64,000 nt of DNA. It comes from Bacteroidota bacterium. GTDB taxonomy: Bacteria; Bacteroidota; Bacteroidia; Bacteroidales; GCA-2748055. The stretch covers positions 38,496 through 102,495 of the forward strand of contig JAAEOI010000061.1 of assembly GCA_024244665.1 (NCBI GenBank), read 5' to 3'. Under the pieces are notes generated by a model. It was not told where the DNA came from. It was given only the letters and a program-made list of their open reading frames with translations, and did not search any database. Positions 44,292-53,072 of the stretch are shown in pieces (the stretch's first letter is position 1; every line of letters begins with the position of its first letter). The position numbers were made by a program, and so were the translations under genes.

Positions 44292-45179
44292 CTAATTAAG
44301 AACGAATGATACGTTGCCAATCAGGCTCTCCTCCGAATAGAGCTCCACAATGTGTTCACCCGGTACAATCTCACCGTCGTTGATCCAGAATATGGAAATG
44401 GGAAGGTCTGTATTTTCATAGGTGATAACCCTGGATGCAGTGGCAGGAATCTGCTCACCGTTGAACTCAATCATCTCCAGTTCAGGAGAGCCCAGTACCA
44501 CCTGGTCGGGTCGGATGATGCGCAGGGAGATGGTTTTGTCGCCTGCCGGGGCCACTTTATTGGCTCTTAATACGAAATCGACTCTCAGCTTGGTGGTGGT
44601 ACGGATCCTGTTGGTCTCTTTATCACGTTTATTCAGAAGGACCAGGTTGATATTGGAAGCCTGCAGGGCGGTGGCCAGGTTTTTAATCTCCTCCAGCTGG
44701 CTCTTATCTTTCTCTAATTGATCCTTTTCGGTGGTCAGACGCCGTTCAGTATTTTTCAGCTGTTTATTTTCGGCCAGGAGCTCCTGGTTCTGCAGGTTCA
44801 GTGAGTCGATCTGTACAATGTAGCTTCGCAGGACAGTGCGAATGGTCTCCATCTCTTTCCTGTACATCCTGATTTTATAGGCATCATCTTTTTGGATAGC
44901 AATCAGGCGGTCGATCTTCTCCTGCTGCATCTTCATGTCGGCCTGCAATTCAAGATTGCTGGTCTCAAGAGTGTCATACCTGAAATAGATATTTCTCAAT
45001 TCACCCTCCAGGGAATCCTTTTCCATCCTGAAAAATTCAGTTTTTTCGGCCAGGTCGGCCGATACCAGGTTCAGGTTTTTCCGGGTATCCAGAAACAAAT
45101 AAATGGCTACTGCCAGGATCACCACCAGCAGACCAAGGATTCCATAAAGCACACCTGTATTTAATTTGTTTTCTCCCAT
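44292..45179 (-). CDS. Membrane-anchored coiled-coil protein with C-terminal beta domain
   Basis: A 295-residue protein with one N-terminal transmembrane helix (TGVLYGILGLLVVILAVAIYLF), a long coiled coil (about 35-190) and a beta-rich C-terminal domain (LRVDFVLRANKVAPAGDKTISLRI to YENTDLPISIFW). Family not recognised; proteins of this shape are frequent in Bacteroidota. It begins the run with the GT4 and methyltransferase genes and has two tandem -7 elements in front, so it may scaffold or regulate them. This is inference. Confidence 0.7.
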   Translation of the reverse strand: MGENKLNTGVLYGILGLLVVILAVAIYLFLDTRKNLNLVSADLAEKTEFFRMEKDSLEGELRNIYFRYDTLETSNLELQADMKMQQEKIDRLIAIQKDDAYKIRMYRKEMETIRTVLRSYIVQIDSLNLQNQELLAENKQLKNTERRLTTEKDQLEKDKSQLEEIKNLATALQASNINLVLLNKRDKETNRIRTTTKLRVDFVLRANKVAPAGDKTISLRIIRPDQVVLGSPELEMIEFNGEQIPATASRVITYENTDLPISIFWINDGEIVPGEHIVELYSEESLIGNVSFVLN

Positions 45180-45208
45180 TTCTTATTCAATTGAACAGTA
45201 TGAATATG

Positions 45209-45216
45209 CAAATATA
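45209..45216 (-). promoter_or_regulatory. -7 promoter element (TATATTTG), proximal copy
   Basis: Perfect TAnnTTTG match 30 bases upstream of the coiled-coil gene start; second copy lies 15 bases further upstream (45224-45231). Confidence 0.55.
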
Positions 45217-45223
45217 AACTTCA

Positions 45224-45231
45224 CAAATATA
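45224..45231 (-). promoter_or_regulatory. -7 promoter element (TATATTTG), distal copy
   Basis: Identical element 15 bases upstream of the proximal copy, in the 59-base gap after the LuxR-type gene. Two start sites are possible. Confidence 0.5.
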
Positions 45232-45238
45232 CACATTA

Positions 45239-45829
45239 CTAAACAGGTTTCGAGTTCACCTCTTCGATGGTAATGATGTTATTTACAATGGCGTATACCG
45301 TCAGGCCGGAAACCGATTTAATCCCCAGTTTCTGAATGATGTTTTTACGGTGGGTAATTACAGTATGTGCCGACAAGAAGAGCTCTTCGGCAATCCTTTT
45401 ATTGGTGTATCCCAGCGATACCAGTCTGACAATTGTCGTTTCTCTGGGGGATAGGGATGAAGCACCGGATTCGCCTGGCCTCTCCGGCCTGGTTTCCAGC
45501 AGGTCACCGATCTTTTTAATAATCTCCTCCTTGCTGTCGCCCGTGTCAATGGTCTGTTGGCCGTCGATGATGGTCCCCTTCTGGTTGCTGGTGAGCAGAA
45601 TGGTTCTTTCTGAAAGTCCCCCCGTGATGAACAGTTCGGTCGATTGATCGAAAAGGGACTGGCTGATGACCAGGAGACCGGACCCGGGTTGCTGCATGAA
45701 TTTCATCATCGGAGACACCGAATTAAATTCCCTGATTACAATAACACCCGGCATCCGGTTCAGAATCGTCACCAGCCCCTTACGAAGCAGGTAGGATTCA
45801 ACAGCCACTATAATACCTATCCGGTTCAT
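45239..45829 (-). CDS. LuxR-type helix-turn-helix regulator with degenerate receiver
   Basis: A 196-residue regulator. The C-terminus is a LuxR/GerE HTH (SLSPRETTIVRLVSLGYTNKRIAEELFLSAHTVITHRKNI). The N-terminal part (IGIIVAVESYLLRKGLVTILNRM) has the shape of a response-regulator receiver, but the acidic pocket and phosphorylation Asp are not visible; the usual DIxMP region reads SQSLFDQS. It probably works without phosphorylation. Its start overlaps the hemerythrin gene stop by four bases, a pairing seen in other Bacteroidota. Confidence 0.85.
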   Translation of the reverse strand: MNRIGIIVAVESYLLRKGLVTILNRMPGVIVIREFNSVSPMMKFMQQPGSGLLVISQSLFDQSTELFITGGLSERTILLTSNQKGTIIDGQQTIDTGDSKEEIIKKIGDLLETRPERPGESGASSLSPRETTIVRLVSLGYTNKRIAEELFLSAHTVITHRKNIIQKLGIKSVSGLTVYAIVNNIITIEEVNSKPV

Positions 45830-46560
45830 CTCTCCTCTCCCCTGGTTATTATCTGCTGTTCCAGCTCAACAACCCTGGGAATCAGCACTTTATCCTCCAT
45901 GTCTGCATGATCCACAAGGTCCTTTACCAGATCGGCCAGTTCGCGAAGCACCCTCAGGCAGAGCTGCTGGTCCTCCAGCGGGGGAAGGTACTTGATAATC
46001 AGCCTGGAGAGGTTTTCCAGGCTATATTCGAGCCGGTCGTGCTCCTGGGCAAATTTGCCAATGGAGTACTCTTTCAGGCGATTGATGAAGGCCGGGTCGG
46101 GTTGTTGACAGAGCGACTGTTTTTCAAGCTCCAGGATGTAGGGCAGAACCTCGTTCTCCTCCTGGGAGAGATGAATCATGAAATCCTGTTTATAATCATC
46201 AAAGAAGCCGGAGAGCAGGCTGACCTCCTTTTTTGAGAGTTCCGGCTGACTAAGAAGTTGACTGATCATTTTTTCGACCCGCGGGATGGCCACACTAAGA
46301 TAGTAGGAGTGTGTTGCCCTGAGATAGCTTACCATCGATTCCAGTGGGAAATGGGCCAGGTCTTCACGCGGGATGTCATCCTGATCCAGGTAAGCATTGG
46401 CGATCTCCAGGAAAAAGTCGGGATCGACTCCGTGGGTACGGCACACTTCATCCACGTTCATTTCACCAAAACCCAGCCTGATGTTGAAACGGGCGAAGAG
46501 GGGCAGCAGCCTGTTGTTTTCTAGGACCGCCCTGCACATGGCCATCTTTTTACTGATCAT
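45826..46560 (-). CDS. Hemerythrin-domain protein
   Basis: A 244-residue protein. An N-terminal segment (LGFGEMNVDEVCRTHGVDPDFFLEIAN) resembles the ScdA/DUF542-like lead of RIC proteins; the rest is a four-helix hemerythrin bundle with candidate iron ligands H in RATHSYY, HLSQEENEVLPYI, EHDRLEY and HADMEDKVLIP. Diiron proteins of this type repair iron-sulfur clusters or sense oxygen and nitric oxide. It is co-transcribed with the LuxR-type regulator, which suggests a sensor-response pair; inference. Confidence 0.87.
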   Translation of the reverse strand: MISKKMAMCRAVLENNRLLPLFARFNIRLGFGEMNVDEVCRTHGVDPDFFLEIANAYLDQDDIPREDLAHFPLESMVSYLRATHSYYLSVAIPRVEKMISQLLSQPELSKKEVSLLSGFFDDYKQDFMIHLSQEENEVLPYILELEKQSLCQQPDPAFINRLKEYSIGKFAQEHDRLEYSLENLSRLIIKYLPPLEDQQLCLRVLRELADLVKDLVDHADMEDKVLIPRVVELEQQIITRGEER

Positions 46561-46589
46561 TTTCTTTCGTTTCAGGGTTTATATCTTTT

Positions 46590-47525
46590 TCATGACCCCT
46601 CCTCCTGGTGAATTGGCCGGGCTGCATGGCCTGGTCTGAACTCAAACTGGAGGGTGATGTGGTTGATATTAAAGTTTTCGCTCAGGAGGGCATCAATCTC
46701 CGCCCGGATATGATCCACCTGGCTCAGCTTTAAATCTTTGGCAAGTTCCACATGGGCTTCCATGTGTACCTGCTGGTCGGTAATCATCCAGGCGTGGATG
46801 TGGTGCATATTGTTCACATCCGGGAGTGCCTCCACCCGCTTGCGGATCATCTCCAGGTCCAGGTGTTCGGGAGCAGACTGCATCAGGATATCAAGCGCCT
46901 CCTTGAGAATGACAAAGGCTTCCCGGATAATGTAGAGGGAGATCACTCCGGTGATCAGGGGGTCGATCCAGTGAATATTCAGGAAACGGATCAGCACCCC
47001 GCCGATAACAACAAGGAACGAGGTAAGGGCATCTCCCACCATGTGCACATATGCGGCCCTGACATTGATGCTTTTGTGAGCATCTTTTTTAAGGATGGAT
47101 GCAGCAAGAATATTTGCAAGTAAGCCGATCATGGCCACCACGATCATGATGATGGAGTTGATCTCCCGCTCATCATAGAGCCTTTTGTAGCCTTCCCGGA
47201 TCAGGAAAACACTCATCACGATAAGGATCACGGCATTCAGGAGCGCTGCAAGAATCTCAATCCGTTTGTACCCAAAGGTTTTTTTTGGATTGGCATCCCG
47301 TTTCCCAATACGGATTGCCATGTAAGCAATGAATGTTGCAAAGGTGTCGCCCAGGTTATGGAGTGCATCCGAGAGAAGGGCGACGCTTCCCGAGAGGATG
47401 CTTCCGGCAATCTCCACTATGGTAATTACCAGATTCAGGAAGGTAGCTGTCAGCAGGTTTTTGTCATTCACCGGGTGGTGGTGGTGATGCCTTTGTTTTT
47501 TGGTGGTATGTTGCTCCCGGACCAT
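46590..47525 (-). CDS. Cation diffusion facilitator metal exporter
   Basis: A 311-residue CDF transporter, predicted to export Zn2+ or similar cations. It has a His-rich N-terminus (RHHHHHP), six transmembrane helices with metal-site residues (SDALHNLGD, HMVGDALTS) and a cytoplasmic C-terminal domain (HIHAWMITDQQVHMEAHVEL). It lies one base after the ZIP gene, which would import the same metals, so together they can tune metal levels. Confidence 0.92.
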   Translation of the reverse strand: MVREQHTTKKQRHHHHHPVNDKNLLTATFLNLVITIVEIAGSILSGSVALLSDALHNLGDTFATFIAYMAIRIGKRDANPKKTFGYKRIEILAALLNAVILIVMSVFLIREGYKRLYDEREINSIIMIVVAMIGLLANILAASILKKDAHKSINVRAAYVHMVGDALTSFLVVIGGVLIRFLNIHWIDPLITGVISLYIIREAFVILKEALDILMQSAPEHLDLEMIRKRVEALPDVNNMHHIHAWMITDQQVHMEAHVELAKDLKLSQVDHIRAEIDALLSENFNINHITLQFEFRPGHAARPIHQEEGS

Positions 47526-47526
47526 A

Positions 47527-48339
47527 TCAGAGAAACATCAGCAGACTTAATGCCATAACTGCCATACCGCCAAGGAAACCGTACACAGCGTGGTGTGGGA
47601 GCCCGTATTCACGGGCTGTGGGAAGGAGTTCATCAATGGAGATGAAGACCATGATGCCTGCCACGCTGGCAAAGATAAAGCCAAAGAGGGTGTCACTGAG
47701 AAAGGGCATGAGAATAAACCATGCCAGTAGTGCTCCCACCGGTTCGGCCAGGCCCGAGAGAAAGGAGAGGTAGAATCCTTTTCGTTTGCTGCCCGTTCCG
47801 TATGAGATGGGAATGGAGACGGCGATCCCTTCCGGGATGTTGTGAATGGCAATGGCCAGGGCAATGGGGATGGCGATGGATGTGTCGCTCATGCCTACCA
47901 TGAAAGTGGCGATCCCCTCCGGAAAATTGTGAATGGCAATGGCCAGGGCAGTGAAGAGACCCATCCGGACCAGTTTGGGATCTCTCTTATCTTTTTTACC
48001 CATATCCTCCACACGCCTTACCTCGTGAGGGTTTTCGCAGGAAGGAATCAGGCGGTCGATAAGCGCAATGATCAGGATCCCGGCAAAAAAGGCCAGGACG
48101 GCATACAAGGAAGCAAGCTTTTCCCCAAAATCGGGAACCATTGATTCCCGGGCTTTCTGAAGAATCTCAACAAAGGAGACATAGATCATAACTCCTGCTG
48201 AGAAACCGAGGCTCACAGAGAGAAAGCGGGTATTGGTGCTTTTGGTAAAAAAGGCAAGGGCACTTCCAATACCGGTTGAGAGGCCGGCAAACAGGGTTAA
48301 TCCAAAAGCAAACCAGAAATTCCCTGATTCCATGCTCAC
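47527..48339 (-). CDS. zupT: ZIP-family metal transporter (ZupT-like)
   Basis: A 270-residue ZIP transporter with eight predicted transmembrane helices. Binding motifs [10 protein letters not shown] and [10 protein letters not shown] are the two metal-site helices of Zup[17 protein letters not shown] is the loop after helix 3. It likely imports zinc, iron or manganese. The gene sits between lgt (four-base overlap) and the CDF exporter. Confidence 0.93.
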   Translation of the reverse strand: MSMESGNFWFAFGLTLFAGLSTGIGSALAFFTKSTNTRFLSVSLGFSAGVMIYVSFVEILQKARESMVPDFGEKLASLYAVLAFFAGILIIALIDRLIPSCENPHEVRRVEDMGKKDKRDPKLVRMGLFTALAIAIHNFPEGIATFMVGMSDTSIAIPIALAIAIHNIPEGIAVSIPISYGTGSKRKGFYLSFLSGLAEPVGALLAWFILMPFLSDTLFGFIFASVAGIMVFISIDELLPTAREYGLPHHAVYGFLGGMAVMALSLLMFL

Positions 48340-49208
48340 TTCTTTTTATCGGTCTTTTTGGGTCTCTTGGGAATGGGTGTCTGGTTGAAGTAGCGGGGTT
48401 TCATTTTTGTCCATACGATCATTGCAACGCCGGCAAAGATAAAGGGCAGACTGAGCCACTGTCCCATATTGAGGGTCATTCCGGATTCAAATCCAACCTG
48501 GTCGTTCTTTACAAATTCGATGAAAAAGCGTGCGGTAAAGAGCAGGATCATGAAAACCCCGAAGATATAACCGTCCCGGACCTTCGTGTAAAGCTTCCTG
48601 TAGAAGGTGAACAGAACAGTAAATATCAGGATATAACTGAGCGCTTCATAGAGTTGAGTGGGGTGGCTCGCAACCGTGGGAAGCAGTGCGCCTGTATTGG
48701 GATCGTATATTTTATCACGGACAAATTCAAAACCCCAGGGAAGATTGGTGGGGCCGCCGTAGATTTCTGAATTAAACAGGTTTCCCAGGCGGATGAAGGC
48801 ACCGCCAAGGGCCACCACAATCACAATCCTGTCGATGAGCCACAGAAAGGAAAGCTTATGTTTCCGGATATAGAGCCACAGAGAGATCAGGATTCCGATG
48901 GCTGCGCCATGACTGGCCAGTCCGCCTCTCCAGATCTTCAGGATCTCCACCGGGTTTTTGAGGAAGTATTCGGGTTCATAGAATAAACAGTGACCGAGCC
49001 TGGCCCCGACTACGGTTCCGATGGCAATGTAGATGAGTAATTGATCCAGCATCTCGGCAGTTAGTCGGTCCGTGGCCAGGAAACGGGTAAAGACCAGGTA
49101 TCCTGAAAGGAAGGCAGAAGCAAACAGCAGACCGTACCAGCGAATGCTCAATTGGCCTATGCTGAAAATCTCCGGATCCACGTTCCAGGTTATTACGTCG
49201 AATATCAT
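48336..49208 (-). CDS. lgt: Prolipoprotein diacylglyceryl transferase
   Basis: Inner-membrane enzyme that attaches diacylglycerol to the lipobox cysteine of prolipoproteins; 290 residues. Family motifs seen: [30 protein letters not shown] and the signature [16 protein letters not shown], with the essential arginine. The C-terminal tail is lysine-rich ([11 protein letters not shown]). Several lipoproteins in the window would need it. Confidence 0.96.
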   Translation of the reverse strand: MIFDVITWNVDPEIFSIGQLSIRWYGLLFASAFLSGYLVFTRFLATDRLTAEMLDQLLIYIAIGTVVGARLGHCLFYEPEYFLKNPVEILKIWRGGLASHGAAIGILISLWLYIRKHKLSFLWLIDRIVIVVALGGAFIRLGNLFNSEIYGGPTNLPWGFEFVRDKIYDPNTGALLPTVASHPTQLYEALSYILIFTVLFTFYRKLYTKVRDGYIFGVFMILLFTARFFIEFVKNDQVGFESGMTLNMGQWLSLPFIFAGVAMIVWTKMKPRYFNQTPIPKRPKKTDKKK

Positions 49209-49276
49209 GAGTATGGAAGATTTATCTGATTAAGTTACAAATATAATAACATTCCGGCGGTTTCACCTGTAGCATA

Positions 49277-49284
49277 TATCTTTG
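49277..49284 (+). promoter_or_regulatory. -7 promoter element (TATCTTTG)
   Basis: Perfect TAnnTTTG match 17 bases before the TTG start at 49301, in the gap between divergent lgt and the lipoprotein gene. The very short leader is typical of this lineage. Confidence 0.55.
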
Positions 49285-49300
49285 TATGTTTGCATAAAAG

Positions 49301-51157
49301 TTGAAAACAGTGTCATTCAGAGCAGCAATTCTTTTCATTATAACTATCGTGGCCTGGGGCTGCGCCCAGCAGGGGTCACCGACCGGTGGTCCCAGGGATG
49401 AAGATCCACCAATGGTCATGGAAAGTGAACCACCCAACTATTCCACCCGCTTTGAGGCAAAAAAGATCCATATCATATTTGATGAATACATCGTGCTCGA
49501 CAATGTGAACCAGGAATTGGTGGTCTCCCCCCCTATGGAGGAGAAGCCGAGGGTTAAGCTGAAGGGAAAGGCCCTGGTCATTGAATTCGAGGAGGAACTG
49601 AAGGACAGCACCACCTACACCTTTAACTTTGGAGGCGCCATCAAGGATCTCCATGAAGGGAACAAATTGCTCAATTTCGAGTATGTATTCTCCACCGGTG
49701 ATGTTCTTGATTCCCTGTCGGTAAGGGGGACGCTGAAATATGCAGAGGATCTTACCATTCCGGAGGATCCTATTACGATCATGCTTTATGAGGACCTCAG
49801 GGATTCGGTTCCGCTGACCGATATTCCGCTTTACGTGGGCAGATCGAACGATAGCGGGGTATTCAGTGTCAACAACCTGAAGGCTGACACATTTAAGGTT
49901 TTTGCCTTGAAGGACGGGAACTACAACCTGCTGTTCGACCTTCCTACAGAGGAAATTGCCTTCCTGGATTCGAGCCTGATTGTGGATGCGGAGTTTATCA
50001 GGAGCATCGTAGAGACGGGAGAGGCCGGTTCTCCTGCAGATTCTGCTGATCTGAATGCTGCTCCTCAGTTTGTGGTGGTGGATAACATCGATGAGTTGAA
50101 CGATTCCACATCCTTCGAAGCCGACACAAGCGGTATGGTGCAGGACACGCTTTTTCCGGAGCCCGATTACAACTCGATTTATATTGACCTGGTTCTGTTT
50201 GCGGAGGAGGTAGAAACTCAATACATTACCGAGGAGCAAAGGGAAGATCCCAGGAAGATCCTTTTTGCCTTTGCCCGGCCCTTAACCGACAGTTTCAGCT
50301 ACAGGTTCCTGACTGCCGGATCCTCCGGGTCCATAGAGTACCTCGAGGTATTTTCGGCCAAAAGGGATTCGCTCACTCTCTGGCTCAGGGATTCGACTGA
50401 TTTCCGTAACGACTCCCTGGCCCTGGAGCTGAACTATACTGTAAAGGACACCACCAATCTCTTTGTGACCCAGACCGATACCCTGTTGATGACCTACAGG
50501 GAAAAGAAGAGTAAAAAGAAAAAGGGAGAGGTCCCGGAAGAGGAGAAGCTTACCATCTCCACCCTCAGGGTCAATGGCGAACTGGATCTGAACACCAACC
50601 TGAAACTGAACTTCAATGTACCCCTGGAGGGTTTCCGGGATTCCCTGGTTCACCTCTGGCAGATTCCCGATTCGGTGGAAGTTCCTCTTCCTTTCCATAC
50701 CAGGGCCGATACCCTTGTACCCACCATCGCCTGGATCGATGCGGACTGGGAGTCATACTCTAACTATCACTTGCAGCTTCTGCCGGGAGCCCTTTACTCC
50801 ATTTATGAGCTGGCCCATGACACACTCGACCTGGCCTTCCGTACCAGGGATATTGAGTATTACGGTCAGATCCTACTGACCCTGGAGAAAGTTTCCAATC
50901 CGGTTATTATTCAGCTGACCAGCAAGGACCAGGTGATGAGACAACAAATAGTTTATAAGAGCGGGCTTTATACTTTCAGTTACCTGTCTCCAAAGGATTA
51001 TGGGTTTAAAATCATTCACGATCTGAATGATAATGGAAAGTGGGATACGGGGAATTACCTTAAGAAGCAGCAGCCCGAACCAGTGGAGATCCTGCCCAGA
51101 ACCATTACGGTCAGGTCCAACTGGGACCATGACGTGCTCATTGTCCTTGAGAAATAG
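49301..51157 (+). CDS. Lipoprotein with N-terminal Ig-like domain
   Basis: A 618-residue predicted lipoprotein: signal ILFIITIVAWGC, then QQGSPTGGPRDEDPP, a start typical of Bacteroidota Ig-like (SbsA-type) surface proteins. The first domain (about 30-125) has KIHIIFDEYIVLDNVNQELVVSPP and STTYTFNFGGAIKDLHEGN. The rest is beta-rich and has repeated D-S-T/D-S-L acidic loops; no enzyme motif is seen. The start codon is TTG at 49301 or GTG at 49310. Its stop is three bases from the convergent ROK gene. Confidence 0.85.
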   Translation: MKTVSFRAAILFIITIVAWGCAQQGSPTGGPRDEDPPMVMESEPPNYSTRFEAKKIHIIFDEYIVLDNVNQELVVSPPMEEKPRVKLKGKALVIEFEEELKDSTTYTFNFGGAIKDLHEGNKLLNFEYVFSTGDVLDSLSVRGTLKYAEDLTIPEDPITIMLYEDLRDSVPLTDIPLYVGRSNDSGVFSVNNLKADTFKVFALKDGNYNLLFDLPTEEIAFLDSSLIVDAEFIRSIVETGEAGSPADSADLNAAPQFVVVDNIDELNDSTSFEADTSGMVQDTLFPEPDYNSIYIDLVLFAEEVETQYITEEQREDPRKILFAFARPLTDSFSYRFLTAGSSGSIEYLEVFSAKRDSLTLWLRDSTDFRNDSLALELNYTVKDTTNLFVTQTDTLLMTYREKKSKKKKGEVPEEEKLTISTLRVNGELDLNTNLKLNFNVPLEGFRDSLVHLWQIPDSVEVPLPFHTRADTLVPTIAWIDADWESYSNYHLQLLPGALYSIYELAHDTLDLAFRTRDIEYYGQILLTLEKVSNPVIIQLTSKDQVMRQQIVYKSGLYTFSYLSPKDYGFKIIHDLNDNGKWDTGNYLKKQQPEPVEILPRTITVRSNWDHDVLIVLEK

Positions 51158-51160
51158 AGC

Positions 51161-52132
51161 TTACTTATACTGGCTGTCAAGCTGTTTCCAGCTCAGTGCG
51201 GCAGCACCCAGCACGGCGATGTTTTTGTGGAGCAGGGCTGAGGGAAGGATCTGGATCTTATTCCTGTAAATGGGGAGCAGGTGCTCCTCCATGGATTTAA
51301 TAGTAGGCTCCATAATCCATTGACCCGCTTTGGCCAGACCGCCGAAAAGGAATATTTTGGCAGGACTGATATGGGCGACTGAATCGGCCAGGCTCCTTCC
51401 CAGCAAGAATCCGGTTCTTTCAAAAGCCTTGATGGCAATGGAATCACCCTCTTCGGCCAGGGCCGTGATCAGCTTTGGTTTAAGTTTGGAGAAAGGGATT
51501 TTCCGGAAAGCGCTCTCCACGTTCTCCTCTGCCAGCAGTTCAAAGACGGTCCTTTTGATCCCGGTGGCAGAGACATAGGTCTCCAGGCATCCCCGTTTAC
51601 CACAACCGCACTGTCGGCCGTTATCCACAGCCCTTACATGTCCCAGTTCCCCGGCAAAGCCGTCATGTCCATAGATCAGCTCACCATTGACCACCAGTCC
51701 GCTTCCCAGCCCGGTTCCCAATGTGATCATGATAAAATTCTTAATTCCCTTTGCATCCCCGAACAGCATCTCCCCCAGGGCTGCAGCATTGGCATCATTG
51801 GTAACCAAAGCCGGGAGGCCGAACTGCTTTTCCATGAGTTCAACAAAGGGAATGATCCCTTTCCATGTCAGGTTGGGTGCATGTTCAATGGTGCCCGAGT
51901 AGAAGTTCCCGTTGGGAGCTCCAACACCGATCCCGCGCAGATGCACATTTTTGTCCATCTGTTGAATACGTTGTTCAATGTGGCTGTGAATATCCACAAT
52001 GAACGCTTCAATGGTTTCATGTTCGGTGGTTCTGACCTCATCTTCAAGATGAATAGTTCCGTTTCTGTCCACCAGTCCCAGCTTGGTGAATGTGCCCCCA
52101 ATATCTATTCCCAATACTACTTCCTTGCTCAT
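51161..52132 (-). CDS. ROK-family sugar kinase (glucokinase-like)
   Basis: A 323-residue ROK protein. N-terminal ATP motif GIDIGGTFTKLGLVD, GVGAPNG, and the catalytic region TNDANAAALGEMLFG followed by LGTGLGSGLVVNGEL. The zinc motif is CGCGKRGCLETY with the preceding GHVR histidine. No DNA-binding domain, so it is a kinase, probably for glucose or another hexose; specificity is not visible. Confidence 0.92.
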   Translation of the reverse strand: MSKEVVLGIDIGGTFTKLGLVDRNGTIHLEDEVRTTEHETIEAFIVDIHSHIEQRIQQMDKNVHLRGIGVGAPNGNFYSGTIEHAPNLTWKGIIPFVELMEKQFGLPALVTNDANAAALGEMLFGDAKGIKNFIMITLGTGLGSGLVVNGELIYGHDGFAGELGHVRAVDNGRQCGCGKRGCLETYVSATGIKRTVFELLAEENVESAFRKIPFSKLKPKLITALAEEGDSIAIKAFERTGFLLGRSLADSVAHISPAKIFLFGGLAKAGQWIMEPTIKSMEEHLLPIYRNKIQILPSALLHKNIAVLGAAALSWKQLDSQYK

Positions 52133-52220
52133 GGATCAGCTTTCCTTTGATAAAATCCATCAAAAATACTAAATATCAGCTGATTTCGTTAAATTCGCTG
52201 GTACAACAAAAGCATTTAGC

Positions 52221-53072
52221 ATGACCAATTTCATTGTTCCCGTTGATTTTTCAGTGGATTCCCTGAAAGGGCTGGATTGGGCGATTCTGTTCTCTCAGAA
52301 ACGGCCTGTGAACATCCAGCTGGTATACGTGCTTTCCAACAGCACTAATTTCCAGCCCAGTGTAGTGGACCAGGAACACAAATACGCACAGGTGGAGTTT
52401 GAGAAACTTCTAAAGGAGTATCAGCCCAGATTGGGAAAGAGTTCCAAAATCAGGTTCATTATTAAAAAGGGAAAAGTATACCGGGAGGTGGTTAACCAGG
52501 TGGAGTCTTACAAAAATGCTGTGGTTTCGGCCTCCACTCACGGGGCCTCCGGTTTTGAGGAGCTATTTATAGGTAGTAACGCCCTGAAAATTATTGCCGC
52601 CACTCAGCAACCGGTTTTTACCCTTCGCAAATCGGTTCCCGGCCAGATTAATAAGATTGTAGTTCCCATCAAATTGCACCGGGCCACCCGTCAGAAGGCA
52701 CCAATCGTGGCGGAAATTGCTGAGCTTTTCGGAGCCGAACTGCACGTGGTTGCCATATCCACCAGCAAGAATAAGCGGGATATGGTGAGGCTGGAATCCT
52801 ACGCCAAACAGGTGGAGGGATATTTTACGGCCAGGAATCTGAAGAGTGTGACCAAGAGCCTGGTTGGAGAGAGCCTGCCTGTCCTGACCTGCAACTATGC
52901 CGAGGCGGTGGATGCAGATCTAATTTCAATCGTCTCAAGTGCCGTGGATAGATGGAATGTATTGTTGGGCTCTTATGCCCAGCAGATGATAAATAAATCC
53001 AGCATTCCGCTTTTGAACATTACTCCCCAGGAGAAACACATATCATCTGGATTCAGAACCTTTGGAAGATAA
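52221..53072 (+). CDS. Tandem universal stress protein
   Basis: A 283-residue protein of two UspA domains. The first starts NFIVPVDFSVDSLKGLDWAI; the second starts INKIVVPIKLHRATRQKAPIV. ATP-loop motifs are partly degenerate (VSASTHGASGFEELFIGSNA fits GxxGxxxxxxGS). It overlaps the hybrid kinase gene start by 11 bases, so the two are likely co-expressed. Confidence 0.9.
   Translation: MTNFIVPVDFSVDSLKGLDWAILFSQKRPVNIQLVYVLSNSTNFQPSVVDQEHKYAQVEFEKLLKEYQPRLGKSSKIRFIIKKGKVYREVVNQVESYKNAVVSASTHGASGFEELFIGSNALKIIAATQQPVFTLRKSVPGQINKIVVPIKLHRATRQKAPIVAEIAELFGAELHVVAISTSKNKRDMVRLESYAKQVEGYFTARNLKSVTKSLVGESLPVLTCNYAEAVDADLISIVSSAVDRWNVLLGSYAQQMINKSSIPLLNITPQEKHISSGFRTFGR

Noticed and set aside
49376..50239. 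A 287-codon open frame antisense to the Ig-like lipoprotein
   Set aside because: Shadow frame without signal or motif; the sense gene has a lipobox and promoter.
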